Counted from the first letter of the stretch, positions 8,913 to 17,989 are shown. The stretch is DNA of 64,000 nt from Starkeya sp. ORNL1 (GCF_012971745.1 NZ_CP048834.1:1550001-1614000); one strand, 5' to 3'. A program made the numbers and translations. The notes: generated from the letters alone by a model not told the origin.

Positions 8913-10289
8913 TTACGTGCGGACCAAGGTGAGCGGAAAGAGCTTCCTGATATCGTCGACTTGGTCGATGTTCCAGATGAAGTCCAACAGGTCGTCAGCC
9001 TGGCTTTCCGGCATCTGATCGCTCACCAGCGTACGGAATTTCTCCTCGATCTCGGCGTCCGACATCGGATTTTTCGGGTGCCCGCGATGGTATTCCACCC
9101 GGAATTCCTCGCGGCTGCCATCCTTGAGAAGCAGATCGAAGTCACAGAGCATCGCCTCCGGCTCGCGGCGATTTGCCTCTTCCGAGACCGAGCATTCAAT
9201 GCGCGCGACGAGAGCCAGCAGCTCGGGATCGTGCAGATACGGATCTTCGAAGTACTCGACCTTGATGGATCCGTATTTGAGCGCCACTGCCGCGGTGTAC
9301 GGCATGCTGTGATCTGCCGTTTCGCGGTTGGCCGGCGTCCACTTGTCCCGGTCGCCGGCCATCATCTCGACCGCCGTGTGCAAGGTCCGGACATGGATCT
9401 TCTCGATTGTATCCAGGCTCTTGCCGAGGCTTTCCAGGCGCGCGCGGGCCTCGAGCGCGGCATGGACCACTGACTGCGAATATTGTCCGAGCGGATATCG
9501 CTTGATGAGACAATCCATGATGCGGAACGGCTGGCCGTTGCCGCCGAACGCGGGGAGTTCAAACGCCTTGCGCGTCACGGCGACGAAGTAGCCGCCCCTG
9601 CCCTCGAACACCGGATCCGGTCCGGTCATGCCTCGCTTGGCCATCTGCACCGTGAACAGCGCGTTGCGGCTGGTATTTGCGTAGGCGCAGCCTTTCCACA
9701 TCGACACGTTGCCGATGCGCGTCTGATAAAGTGCGACGTTGGCGGCAACCGTGATGCTCAGGGCGGTGGCGGTCTGTTCGGCGCTCAGTCCCATGAGGCG
9801 AGAGGCGCCAAGCACATTCGCCATCGCACCGATGGTCACATGATCGAACCCCATCGGCTTGAAGTTGATCAGGTCGCACATCCGGCAGAACATCTCGTAG
9901 GCGAGGACCGTCGAGGTGATGAAATCCCTGCCGGTCGCATTGCCGATTTCCGCCGCCGAGATCAAGGCGCCGATGCTGTCGCTGGGGTGTCCGGCTTCCT
10001 TGCCGATATAGCCATCGTTGAAATCGAGGTATCGGATCATGACGCCGTTCGCGAACGCCGCGAGATCCGGGCTGGTCTTCTGGCCGGTGCACAGCACGGT
10101 GGCCGGCTCCGTGCTGGTAACGGTCGCTGCGAATTCGCGGGCGATGCGCGATGGCTCGCTCGCATAGCCGCCGATCGCGCAGCCGAGGGTATCGACGATC
10201 ATCCGCTTGGCCTGATGGACGACCTCGGGCGGCAAGTCCTCATACTTCAGCGATGCCGCATAGGCACCCAGCTTCTCAGCGATAGTCAT
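8913..10289 (-). CDS. MmgE/PrpD family protein
   Basis: A 458-residue, single-domain MmgE/PrpD protein. MIRYLDFNDGYIGKEAGHPSD is the family active-site loop, followed by SMWKGCAYANTSRNALF with the conserved Lys, and IKRYPLGQYSQS where relatives have their late active-site region. It has no transporter domain, unlike the paralogous half at 3339-5519, from which it differs strongly. It runs toward the amidohydrolase gene and is transcribed after the Bug-type binding protein, so it probably serves the same or a related catabolic route. Dehydratase, decarboxylase and epimerase activities are all known in the family. Confidence 0.85.
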   Translation of the reverse strand: MTIAEKLGAYAASLKYEDLPPEVVHQAKRMIVDTLGCAIGGYASEPSRIAREFAATVTSTEPATVLCTGQKTSPDLAAFANGVMIRYLDFNDGYIGKEAGHPSDSIGALISAAEIGNATGRDFITSTVLAYEMFCRMCDLINFKPMGFDHVTIGAMANVLGASRLMGLSAEQTATALSITVAANVALYQTRIGNVSMWKGCAYANTSRNALFTVQMAKRGMTGPDPVFEGRGGYFVAVTRKAFELPAFGGNGQPFRIMDCLIKRYPLGQYSQSVVHAALEARARLESLGKSLDTIEKIHVRTLHTAVEMMAGDRDKWTPANRETADHSMPYTAAVALKYGSIKVEYFEDPYLHDPELLALVARIECSVSEEANRREPEAMLCDFDLLLKDGSREEFRVEYHRGHPKNPMSDAEIEEKFRTLVSDQMPESQADDLLDFIWNIDQVDDIRKLFPLTLVRT

Positions 10290-10391
10290 GTCGTGGGATC
10301 ACCCTTGATCGTGCCGCGTTGTCCCATGCTCGGGCGGTCGCCTAGCCAGCGGCAAGCGACGAACGCCCGAGCGCTCAGTTTGAAGGGCGGT

Positions 10392-11366
10392 CTATTCCGG
10401 CTTGATGCCGGCTTCCTTGATGACCTTGGTCCACACCGCGGTGTCCTTTTCGATCAGCTCGGAAAACGCGTGCGGGGTGCTGCCGACCGCACTCAATCCG
10501 ACGCGGTTCAATCCTTCCACCACCGACGGTTCGCGGACCGCCGCGACCGCCTCGTCATGCAGCTTGTCGATGATGGCCTGCGGGGTTCCGGCGGGAGCCA
10601 GCAAGCCGTACCAGGTCCACACCACGACGTCGGGCAGGCCGGCCTCTTGCAGCGTGGGAACGTCGGGAAGCTGCGGCAGGCGCTTCACCCCGGTGGTTGC
10701 AAGCGCCGTCATCTTGCCGGCCTGGATCTGCGGCAGCGTCGAGGGCACGCTGCCGAACATCAACTGGGCCTCGTCGCCAAGCACCGCCGCGGTGGCCGGG
10801 CCGCCGCCCTTGTAGGCGAGGTGAGTGAGGTCGACGCCGGCCTTCGCCTTGAACAGCTCACCTGCGAGATGGAGCGGGCTGCCGATTCCAGCCGAGGCGA
10901 AGTTCAGCTTTCCCGGATTTGCTTTCGCATATGCGATCAATTCCGCCACGGACTTCACCGGCACCGAGGGATTGGTGACGAGCAGATACTGCCCGTCGGC
11001 CAGTTCGGTGATCGGCACAAGGTCCTTCTTGATGCTGAACGGCAGATCGGGAAACAGACCCGGGTTCACGGTCAGCGCGGTACTGAAGCCGAGCAGCAGC
11101 GTGTAGCCGTCGGGATTCGCTCGCGCCACCAGATCGGATGCTATGTTGCCGCTGGCGCCGCCGCGATTGTCGATGAGAACCTGCTGGCCGAGGCGTTTGC
11201 CGAGCGCATCGCCGACGAGCCGCCCGACTGCGTCGCTGCCCCCGCCCGGCGGAAACGCCAGGATCAATCGAATGGGCTTGTCCGGAAATGCCGCCGACTG
11301 GGCATGCATCGGCAACATCGCCACCATAACAATAAGTATCGATGCCAGATTTCTGAATATACGCAC
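10392..11366 (-). CDS. Bug/TctC-family tripartite tricarboxylate transporter binding protein
   Basis: A 324-residue periplasmic protein. The GTG start is chosen because GGGAGGA lies 6 bases upstream; an earlier in-frame start would only add a charged tail. A signal peptide (RIFRNLASILIVMVAMLPMH) ends near AQSA. Family hallmarks are PDKPIRLILAFPPGGGSDAVGR and PDGYTLLLG. Bug proteins bind small carboxylates; they usually work with TctA/TctB, but no such membrane genes lie here, as is common for orphan Bug genes. It is the first gene of the minus-strand pair with MmgE/PrpD. Confidence 0.88.
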   Translation of the reverse strand: MRIFRNLASILIVMVAMLPMHAQSAAFPDKPIRLILAFPPGGGSDAVGRLVGDALGKRLGQQVLIDNRGGASGNIASDLVARANPDGYTLLLGFSTALTVNPGLFPDLPFSIKKDLVPITELADGQYLLVTNPSVPVKSVAELIAYAKANPGKLNFASAGIGSPLHLAGELFKAKAGVDLTHLAYKGGGPATAAVLGDEAQLMFGSVPSTLPQIQAGKMTALATTGVKRLPQLPDVPTLQEAGLPDVVVWTWYGLLAPAGTPQAIIDKLHDEAVAAVREPSVVEGLNRVGLSAVGSTPHAFSELIEKDTAVWTKVIKEAGIKPE

Positions 11367-11864
11367 CTGCTGTCCTCCCGGTTGGTCTTGTTGTTGTTCG
11401 GCTTTTCGTTGCAAGCAGCTCGCCGCAGGGCATTGCCGCGGACGGGCTCAATCGCCCTCGTCATCGTCAGATCGATCGCGGCGGCCGGCGCTGGCCAGGG
11501 CCATTCCCCCAATGTCTCATCTTGGCCTTTTATAGCGTATAAAACCATCTTCTGACGGCTCGGCAAAGGAAAACATTGAGACCCGCGGACGCACGGCAAG
11601 GGCAGTATCAATCTCTGGTGCGAAAACTGGCATTCGGCTCGGCATCTCGCCTTCGACAGGCAAACGTGACTCCGTATCGCTTTTCTACGTGTATAAAGCC
11701 AAACACTTCGTGAGCTGCAGCGGTAGACGCAATGCCGACCGTGGCGCCGTGGCGCTATCCTCAGCGAGGGCAGGCGATGGATTGAACCGATGGGTTCGAC
11801 TGGGACGGCCGGCCCAGACATTGCTAAAGTTCGCCGCGGCCGAGCTTCGGGGAGCGATCTGGCA
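11367..11864. promoter_or_regulatory. divergent control region with two AT-rich palindromes
   Basis: This ~500-base region lies between the Bug gene (leftward) and the AraC gene (rightward) and holds no convincing gene. It contains TTTTATA-GCG-TATAAAA (11528-11544), a perfect 7-bp inverted repeat, and a related imperfect one, CTTTTCTACGTGTATAAAG (11680-11698). Both stand out from the GC-rich background and resemble operators for a dimeric regulator. Which protein binds them is unknown. Confidence 0.4.
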
Positions 11865-12980
11865 ATGTGGGACCGCCATCCGGTAAGGCTGTCGCTTGTT
11901 CACATGCTGCCGTCCGTGGCGCGCAGGCACGGTCTCGACCTGGCGCCGCTGCTGGCGGGCGCCGGGATTGCTGTCGGCGACCACCTCCAACCCACACAAG
12001 TCGTGAGACGGGCCCAGGTCTCCAGCCTGCTCCTTGAAGCGGCGCGGCGCGCCGGTGAGCCGGCGGTCGGTCTCGAACTCGCCGCTTCGGCGGATCCGGA
12101 GCAACTCGGCCTGATCGGATTCGCCGTGTCCACCGGGCGCACATTGCGGGAATGTCTCGCCGCTCTCGCCCACAACATGCCCGCTTTCCAGGGCGGCGTT
12201 CACATCACGCTCGACGAGGCGAACGGCCAGGCGGTGTGGCGTCACAACTTTGCCGACAGCGATCCGGATCATGCCCGGGTGCTGAACGAAGGCGTAGCCG
12301 GCTTCATGGTGGCGATGGTCCGCGCCATCTCCGGGTGTGCGGGAGAGGCGCTCCATGTGAGCCTGCCGCACCGCCCGCAATTGGCCGTCCGGACCTACGA
12401 GGACAAGCTCGGCACCCGCATGTCGTTCGGCAACGGCGCCGGCATCGCGATATCGATCGATCCCGCCTTGCTCGATCGACCGAACCGGATCCTCGGAGCG
12501 GCGCCCGCGATGGCCGATGTTTCCCTTCTCGCCGAGGATGCCGGCTGGCTCAGCGACGACGCCCTCGTGGAAACGCTGCTGCGTACATTCGAGCGCGCCG
12601 CCCTGGCGGGCACGCTGTCGCTGATCGAGGCGGCCCGCAGCCTCGGGCTGGCGCCGCGCAGCCTGCAAAGGCGCCTTGCCGTGCTCGGCACCAGCTTCGA
12701 AGCGCTGGTCGACAGCTGGCGGCACACGCAGGCGCGCCTTCATCTCGCCAATCCGCTGCTTCCCGTTGGCTCGGTCGCGCGGGCGCTCGGCTATAGCCAG
12801 CCCGCCCATTTCGTGCGGGCGTTCCGGCGCTGGGAAGGCGTGCCGCCGCTCGTCTTCCGCCGCATCCTCATCGAGGACGGCGCTGGCGCGAAATGGCAAT
12901 TGAGCACTGCCGGGGCGTTCGCTAATCCAGCCGGCAAGGCGCAATATCTGACCGCGTCGGACAGCTTGCTGATCGACTAG
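11865..12980 (+). CDS. AraC-family transcriptional regulator
   Basis: A 371-residue protein. An N-terminal arabinose-binding-like domain of the OruR/ArgR-associated type is followed by a C-terminal double helix-turn-helix: LIEAARSLGLAPRSLQRRLAVLGTSF and VARALGYSQPAHFVRAFRRW, then GVPPLVFRR. The ATG before WDRHPVRLS is taken as the start; a GGGGAG lies upstream and the preceding in-frame residues show no domain. It sits between the Bug/MmgE pair and the sulfatase and could control either. Confidence 0.82.
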   Translation: MWDRHPVRLSLVHMLPSVARRHGLDLAPLLAGAGIAVGDHLQPTQVVRRAQVSSLLLEAARRAGEPAVGLELAASADPEQLGLIGFAVSTGRTLRECLAALAHNMPAFQGGVHITLDEANGQAVWRHNFADSDPDHARVLNEGVAGFMVAMVRAISGCAGEALHVSLPHRPQLAVRTYEDKLGTRMSFGNGAGIAISIDPALLDRPNRILGAAPAMADVSLLAEDAGWLSDDALVETLLRTFERAALAGTLSLIEAARSLGLAPRSLQRRLAVLGTSFEALVDSWRHTQARLHLANPLLPVGSVARALGYSQPAHFVRAFRRWEGVPPLVFRRILIEDGAGAKWQLSTAGAFANPAGKAQYLTASDSLLID

Positions 12981-13038
12981 CAACGCGTGCGCCCGATCGG
13001 ACATCATGGCCCATCAGCGAACGCGAACGGCAGCAATC

Positions 13039-14481
13039 ATGAGCCACAGTCGACGTGACGTCCTTGCCGGCAGCGCCGGCTTCCTGGCCGCCATAGCCGG
13101 GCTTTCCGTGCTCAGTTCCGGCGCGCGTGCCGAAGCCGCGCCCCGCCCGCACATCCTCTATATCGTCGCCGACGATGTGGGCTTCGCCGATGTCGGCTTC
13201 CATGGCTCCGACATCAAGACGCCCAATCTCGACGCGCTCGCCGAAGGGGGCGCCCGGCTCGACCATTTCTACGTCCAGCCCATGTGCACGCCGACCCGCG
13301 CGGCGCTGATGACCGGCCGCTATCCGCTGCGCTACGGGCTGCAGACCGGCGTCATCCCCTCGGGCGCCACCTACGGCCTCGCCACCGACGAGTTCCTGCT
13401 GCCGCAGGCGCTCAAGCAGGCCGGCTACCGCACCGCGCTGATCGGCAAGTGGCATCTCGGCCATGCCGATCGCAAATACTGGCCGCGCCAGCGCGGCTTC
13501 GATTATTTCTACGGCCCGCTGGTCGGCGAGATCGACCACTTCAAGCACGAGGCGCATGGCGTCACCGACTGGTATCGCAACAACGATCTGCTCGTGGAGG
13601 AGGGCTACGACACCGAATTGTTCGGTGCGGACGCGGCGACGCGGATCGGGCAGCACGATCCCGCCATGCCGCTGCTCCTCTATCTCGCCTTCACCGCGCC
13701 GCACACGCCGTACCAGGCGCCGCAGCGCTACCTCGACATGTACGCCCACATTTCCGACCCATCGCGCCGCGCCTATGCGGCGATGATCACCGCCATGGAT
13801 ACGGAGATCGGCCGGGTGGTCGAGGCGCTCAAGCAGCGCGGCATGCGCGACGACACGCTGATCGTGTTCCACAGCGACAATGGCGGAACGCGCAACAAGA
13901 TGTTCGCCGGGGAAGGCGCGGTGGCGGGCGATCTGCCGCCGCAGAACACGCCGCTGCGCGAGGGCAAGGGCACCCTCTATGAGGGCGGCACGCGCGTGGT
14001 GGCGTTTGCCAACTGGCCCGGACGGATTGCGCCGGGAGGGACGGCCGAGGGCGTCGTGCACGTGGTCGACATGCTGCCGACGCTTGCCGGGCTGGCCGGC
14101 GCGAGCCTCGAGAAATCGAAGCCGCTCGACGGCATCGATGTGTGGCCGGCGCTCTCGGCCGGCGGCAAGGGCCGGGAAGAGCTGGTCTATAATGTCGAGC
14201 CGACCCAGGGCGCGGTGCGCCAGGGCAAGTGGAAGCTTTACTGGCATGTCGCGCTGCCGCCGAAGGTCGAACTGTTCGATCTCGACGCCGACCCGTCGGA
14301 GAAGTCCGACCTCTCGGCGCAGCATCCCGACAAGGTGGCCGAGCTGCAGCAGAAGGTGATCGAGCTCGCGCGCACCATGGCGCCGCCGCTGTTCTATGGG
14401 GCGGCGCTGAAGGCGACGCTCTCCGCGCCGCTCGCGACGCCAAGTGCCGCCATCTATGAGATGGGCGCCGAGGACGACTGA
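13039..14481 (+). CDS. sulfatase (arylsulfatase type) with a Tat-like signal
   Basis: A 480-residue periplasmic sulfatase. The N-terminus SHSRRDVLAGSAGFLAAIAG is a twin-arginine-type signal. The mature part begins PHILYIVADDVGFADVGFHG, which carries the metal-binding DD pair. CTPTRAALMTGRYP is the C-x-P-x-R motif whose Cys is converted to formylglycine by a separate enzyme. GKWHLGH and FHSDNGGTRNK supply further metal/sulfate ligands. The ATG at 13006 would extend the signal by 11 residues; 13039 is preferred because the Tat motif then sits near the start. The substrate is unknown. Confidence 0.88.
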   Translation: MSHSRRDVLAGSAGFLAAIAGLSVLSSGARAEAAPRPHILYIVADDVGFADVGFHGSDIKTPNLDALAEGGARLDHFYVQPMCTPTRAALMTGRYPLRYGLQTGVIPSGATYGLATDEFLLPQALKQAGYRTALIGKWHLGHADRKYWPRQRGFDYFYGPLVGEIDHFKHEAHGVTDWYRNNDLLVEEGYDTELFGADAATRIGQHDPAMPLLLYLAFTAPHTPYQAPQRYLDMYAHISDPSRRAYAAMITAMDTEIGRVVEALKQRGMRDDTLIVFHSDNGGTRNKMFAGEGAVAGDLPPQNTPLREGKGTLYEGGTRVVAFANWPGRIAPGGTAEGVVHVVDMLPTLAGLAGASLEKSKPLDGIDVWPALSAGGKGREELVYNVEPTQGAVRQGKWKLYWHVALPPKVELFDLDADPSEKSDLSAQHPDKVAELQQKVIELARTMAPPLFYGAALKATLSAPLATPSAAIYEMGAEDD

Positions 14482-14564
14482 TACCGACAAGCCGTGCGAC
14501 AGGCACTCGTTTCGCCTGTAACAGCCGCAGGCCTAAGCCCCGGATTTCACTTGTCTTTTCGGAT

Positions 14565-14638
14565 TGGCTGGGGGACCTGGATTCGAACCAGGACTAACGG
14601 AGTCAGAGTCCGCAGTTCTACCGTTAAACTATCCCCCA
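14565..14638 (-). tRNA. tRNA-Gln (anticodon CTG)
   Basis: On the minus strand the 74 bases fold as a standard tRNA. The acceptor stem TGGGGGA pairs with TCCCCCA. The D-arm region is AGTTTAACGGTAGAAC. The anticodon loop C-T-CTG-A-C reads CAG codons. The T-loop is GGTTCGAATCC, and a 3' CCA is encoded. The U-A first pair is typical of glutamine tRNAs. Confidence 0.96.
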
Positions 14639-14675
14639 CCGAAATGACTGTAAACGCTGGGGAATTCGTCCCGGT

Positions 14676-14704
14676 CTTACAATCTCGGCGGCCGGTTTTT
14701 ACAA
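14676..14704 (-). promoter_or_regulatory. candidate promoter of tRNA-Gln
   Basis: Read on the minus strand, TTGTAA (14704-14699) and TGTAAG (14681-14676) are separated by exactly 17 bases and lie ~38 bases upstream of the tRNA 5' end. The -10 match is moderate, so the call rests mainly on spacing and position. Confidence 0.4.
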
Positions 14705-15211
14705 ATGCCGGCGGCGAACGCGCGGGATATAGCGCTTCGGCCGTACGCGGTCTACCCCTTTCGACAGGATTGTGACGGCAACCACGACGTCCTGCCGCGT
14801 TCAATCGCCCATGACAATCGAGACGGAACTGGCGTGGGTATGCGAAGGGCTCGGAGCCCGGCGCAGGATCGACGATGTCGAGCGCGCTGCGTAGATTCTG
14901 CTGAATAGCTGGCCCGATGCAGACGTGACGTCCAATACCCACCCTGCAGCTCGCAAGGCCTCGTCTGTTGTGCTGGAGGGCAAGAAGAAGGTACCGGCCC
15001 TCAGGGTAGCGTTCGCGAGGGCGGCAAAGGGGGCCGGGATACTGGCTCCAGTGAGGAGCGTGCCGGCGTCGAGTTCCCTCCGGCATTGCCCCCTGGGACA
15101 TGCCCGGGCGAAGCGACGGCGGCGAAAGCTCTGACGTTACGGAAATATAATTTGCGTGCGCGCGTTAGCCCGTGCAACCATTGGTCGATTTTCGATAAAA
15201 GCAAGACGACG
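14705..15211. other. gene-poor stretch
   Basis: No reading frame here has a recognisable product, a good ribosome binding site or codon usage like the neighbours. Composition is more mixed than in the flanking genes. It is treated as non-coding or decayed DNA next to the tRNA gene. Confidence 0.4.
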
Positions 15212-15376
15212 ATGGGGATTTCGGGGAAGAAGCCATATACGCCTCCGACGCTTAAGAAGTCGGCGGTATTATCATCCGTCACCGCGGCGCCAGTATCGCG
15301 TTCTGGTGGCGCTCGGTCGTCCAAAAAGCAAGAGACGCAATCGACCTCCACGGGCGAGACCAGCGACACCGAGTAA
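15212..15376 (+). CDS. orphan lasso-like RiPP leader-peptide protein (putative)
   Basis: A small protein of 54 residues. After a basic start (GISGKK) it has PYTPPTLKKSAVLSSVTA, matching the leader pattern of lasso-type RiPP precursors (Y-x-x-P-x-L, then a Thr just before the core). The tail is Ser/Thr/Lys-rich and has no Asp/Glu at ring position 7-9 after VTA, so a true lasso ring is not evident. No lasso protease, cyclase or B1 protein is encoded nearby. Many alphaproteobacteria carry such stand-alone leader-like genes of unknown role. The ribosome binding site is weak and a TTA codon is used, unlike neighbours. Confidence 0.5.
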   Translation: MGISGKKPYTPPTLKKSAVLSSVTAAPVSRSGGARSSKKQETQSTSTGETSDTE

Positions 15377-16230
15377 TGGACGCGACAATCGAAGTTGGCG
15401 CGCCGACGGAAGCGCCAGGCACTCGCCAGGCGAGAATCCAGACGATCTATTCAGAGAATCAAGTCGCAGCACATCGACGCGATGCAGACGGAGGCGGCAC
15501 GTGGGTCTATGGCGGCCATTCTGACCGGCAGGCGCGCTGAACGATCTCGGCTTGGCGTGGCGCTGCAGCGAAGGCTGGGGACCGTCGAGAAAGTCTGCCC
15601 GCAAACCATCAAATGATGGAATCCCGGCGTTTCAACCCACACTAACCTGATTGCGCCGCGAGCCGCCTAGCCCTCGTACTCGCGGCATCGGCGAAGGCGC
15701 CGCCCGGTAATGATCCCTCATACCCATCCGGGCGGCGCCTTCCCGAGTTGAAGGCCGCTCTGTCTCCCGGCTCTCCGACACGAGTGGCGCAAATCCGTCC
15801 GCTGCGGTCCACCGTGAACGCCAAAGCGACAAAAGCCGCCCGGCGCCGGCCCCCCAGGCCCCGAGCGGCTAGTCTCACTTGCGAGCGAGGCAGAGAACCC
15901 CGCGCCGGATATATGAGCCGACCACTGAGCCGTATTCACATCATTTGATGGTCTGGCCATAGCCGGCGCCCCGGCGTGTCCATCCGGCAACATGCACGGC
16001 TCCGTCCTCAGCCGTTTCCGGATGGAGGACACGCTGAAGGATCTTGGCTTGGCGATGCGCTGACAGCTACAGCCTCACGACGAACCCGGAAGCGCTGCCG
16101 CCTCGTCGGCCGTGCCGATCGCCAAGCTGTTGCCTGAGCGTCTGGCTTGTAATTCCCTCTTCCCGCATCTCGCGCACGTCGCCCGGCTGGGCGCGCGCCG
16201 GGATCGCGCGCAGGGCGGTGTCGCGATGCG
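15377..16230. other. gene-poor stretch with a large inverted repeat
   Basis: Roughly 850 bases without a supportable gene. It contains a strong inverted repeat (15693-15742, listed separately). It also has two similar ~30-base segments, near 15537 and 16033, that would read LNDLGLAWR and LKDLGLAMR. They may be remnants of one duplicated or decayed small gene. Confidence 0.4.
15693..15742. repeat. 15-bp inverted repeat
   Basis: GAAGGCGCCGCCCGG (15693-15707) and its exact complement CCGGGCGGCGCCTTC (15728-15742) flank a 20-base AT-richer loop. There is no T-tract on either side, so it is not a typical terminator. It could be an isolated palindromic element or a structured RNA segment. Confidence 0.7.
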
Positions 16231-17337
16231 CTATTTGGTCAGCGGCACGATGACTTCGTCGCCCTTGGTCGACAGCTTGACGATGTCCTTGCCGTCGACG
16301 GCCATCGACATCAGGTCGACCATCCTGATCTGGCTGTTCTCGTAGGTCCGGAAATAGTAGCGGCGGGCCTTGAGGTCCGCGGCGCCGGTCCAGACCGTGT
16401 AGTCGGCGACGACGTTGCCGTGGGAATCCTTCTCGGCGTCGCGAGCGGCCCCCTTCGGTATGTCGAACTGGTTGAGGACGTGGAAGGCTTCAAGCACGGC
16501 GTCCCTGCCCGTCTTGGGCTGCAATACGGACTGGCTGAACGCCACCGCGCGCACGAAGCGGGAGGGCGGCGTGAAGTCGCCGGGCAATCCCAGCATGCCC
16601 GTGCCCTGTCCGGTGGGAACGATCTTGACACTGCCGAGCTGCACCGGCGGCGCATTGGTCATCGAGAAGTTCAGATAATTGCGCAGATTGGTCATGTGCC
16701 AGTCGAACGCCGGCGAATTGGTGATGACGCCCAGCGGGTTGTCGTTGACGGTCAGCTTGCCGCCGACATACTCGATGACGATGGACTGGCCCGAAGCGTC
16801 ATGGACGACATAGTGCGCCTCCGGGGCAAAGCCCCAGCTGCCGAACACCACTGACGGCACGACGATGTCGCCGATGTGGGCCTTCACCTCGTCGATACTG
16901 GCGAAGTTCTCCAGCACCCACGAGACCACTTCCCATTGCGCGATGCTCTTGTCGGCGACGGCGGGGCTATAGGGCATGTAGCCGGCAGAGGTCGGGAAAT
17001 AGAACATTCCCGCGGCGAGGCCCTTCTCGTTCAGCCCGTCGAACAGGATCGGCAGGCCGACGCCGTTCATGCCGACGCTGGCGTATTTCGTCGTCCATTT
17101 CAGCCCTGGCTTGCCGTCCGGCGTGGTTCCGGTCCGTGCAAAGCCGCGCGGCACCATCATCGCGTCGGACTGGATGTCGATGCCGAACTCCATCGTGCGC
17201 GCATTGACGACCGTGCCGTCGGCGGCCACGAGGCGGATGCCGGTGCAGGCCTGCGCCGACTGTGCGGCGCAGCTCAGCAAGATGGCTCCGATGCCGACGA
17301 CGGAAAGAGCCCTTGTAAAGGCGGAAGGCTTGGCCAC
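16231..17337 (-). CDS. choloylglycine hydrolase family protein (linear amide C-N hydrolase), exported
   Basis: The protein is 368 residues from a GTG start with AGGAG eight bases upstream; earlier in-frame starts lack this. A signal peptide (SAFTRALSVVGIGAILLSCAAQSAQA) is followed at once by CTGIRLVAADG, so the N-terminal-nucleophile Cys becomes residue 1 after processing. RTMEFG supplies the conserved Arg. NDNPLGVITNSPAFDWHMTNLRNYLN is the Asn region of the pocket. The family cleaves amide bonds such as conjugated bile acids, penicillin V or acyl-homoserine lactones. In a free-living alphaproteobacterium lactone or penicillin acylase activity is as likely as bile salt hydrolysis. Confidence 0.85.
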   Translation of the reverse strand: MAKPSAFTRALSVVGIGAILLSCAAQSAQACTGIRLVAADGTVVNARTMEFGIDIQSDAMMVPRGFARTGTTPDGKPGLKWTTKYASVGMNGVGLPILFDGLNEKGLAAGMFYFPTSAGYMPYSPAVADKSIAQWEVVSWVLENFASIDEVKAHIGDIVVPSVVFGSWGFAPEAHYVVHDASGQSIVIEYVGGKLTVNDNPLGVITNSPAFDWHMTNLRNYLNFSMTNAPPVQLGSVKIVPTGQGTGMLGLPGDFTPPSRFVRAVAFSQSVLQPKTGRDAVLEAFHVLNQFDIPKGAARDAEKDSHGNVVADYTVWTGAADLKARRYYFRTYENSQIRMVDLMSMAVDGKDIVKLSTKGDEVIVPLTK

Positions 17338-17767
17338 GGGCAGGTCTCCTGGGACGCGTTTCGAAACTCTCGAATGCATTCCCGGGATCATTACCACCAG
17401 AACCGCATACCTATCTCAGGCAATTATCGGCGTGGTTTCCGCTCCATGACCTGTCCGCGCAGTGGGATGGCCTTCAGGCACCATACGTGTCGCGGGAGCG
17501 TCGCCATGCGTCGCGAATCGCCCCGCTCCTGACGCATAGCCAGACCGTGTCTTTTGCATGCGTTTTGTGGGTAACCTTGTGTGTGCTGGTTATATAATAC
17601 CATTATAGATGCCTTTCACCGCATCATGGTTGCGGAATGGTAAAGCGCGGCACGTGAGAGCGCCCAGCTTACCATGCGTCCAGTACAGTGCTGTCATGCA
17701 GCATTGCGACTGTTGCGACGCACAAAGCTAGCTATATTGCTGGCATACCGAATACAGGAGACTTGCT
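17338..17767. other. intergenic region, AT-rich core
   Basis: 430 bases between the hydrolase (leftward) and the DUF1127 gene (rightward). No gene is seen. The AT-rich GGTTATATAATACC at about 17589 and TATATT at 17733 are plausible -10 regions, but neither has a properly spaced -35. Confidence 0.35.
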
Positions 17768-17974
17768 ATGAACACCCTGCCGCTCAGCCGCCGCGCTTCG
17801 CCCGACCTGTTCACGCGCGTTGTCGACGGCATCGGCGCTTTCTTCGACGCCATCGCCGAAGGCCAGCGCATCGCTGCCCGCTACGAGCAGCTCTCGCGCC
17901 TGTCCGACGCCGCCCTTGCTCGCCGTGGCATCACCCGTGGTGACATTGCCCGCGTCGCGGTCGCCGGTCGCTGA
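17768..17974 (+). CDS. DUF1127 (YjiS-like) small protein
   Basis: A protein of 68 residues. The C-terminal half, LSRLSDAALARRGITRGDIARVAV, is the DUF1127 signature (L-s-D-x-x-L-x-R-x-G-i-x-R-x-x-I). The start has AGGAG 7 bases upstream. Such small basic proteins are abundant in alphaproteobacteria, and some bind RNA and affect phosphate or carbon responses in Agrobacterium. Nothing nearby indicates which process this copy serves. Confidence 0.85.
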   Translation: MNTLPLSRRASPDLFTRVVDGIGAFFDAIAEGQRIAARYEQLSRLSDAALARRGITRGDIARVAVAGR

Positions 17975-17989
17975 ATATATAGGTCCGAC

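Noticed and set aside
15212..15376. Full lasso peptide biosynthetic cluster
   Set aside because: No protease, asparagine-synthetase-like cyclase or B1 gene is nearby and the putative core lacks a ring-forming acidic residue; only the leader-like protein is reported.
17585..17607. TTGTGT ... TATAAT near the DUF1127 gene as a promoter
   Set aside because: The two boxes are only ~10 bases apart, too close for a sigma-70 promoter.
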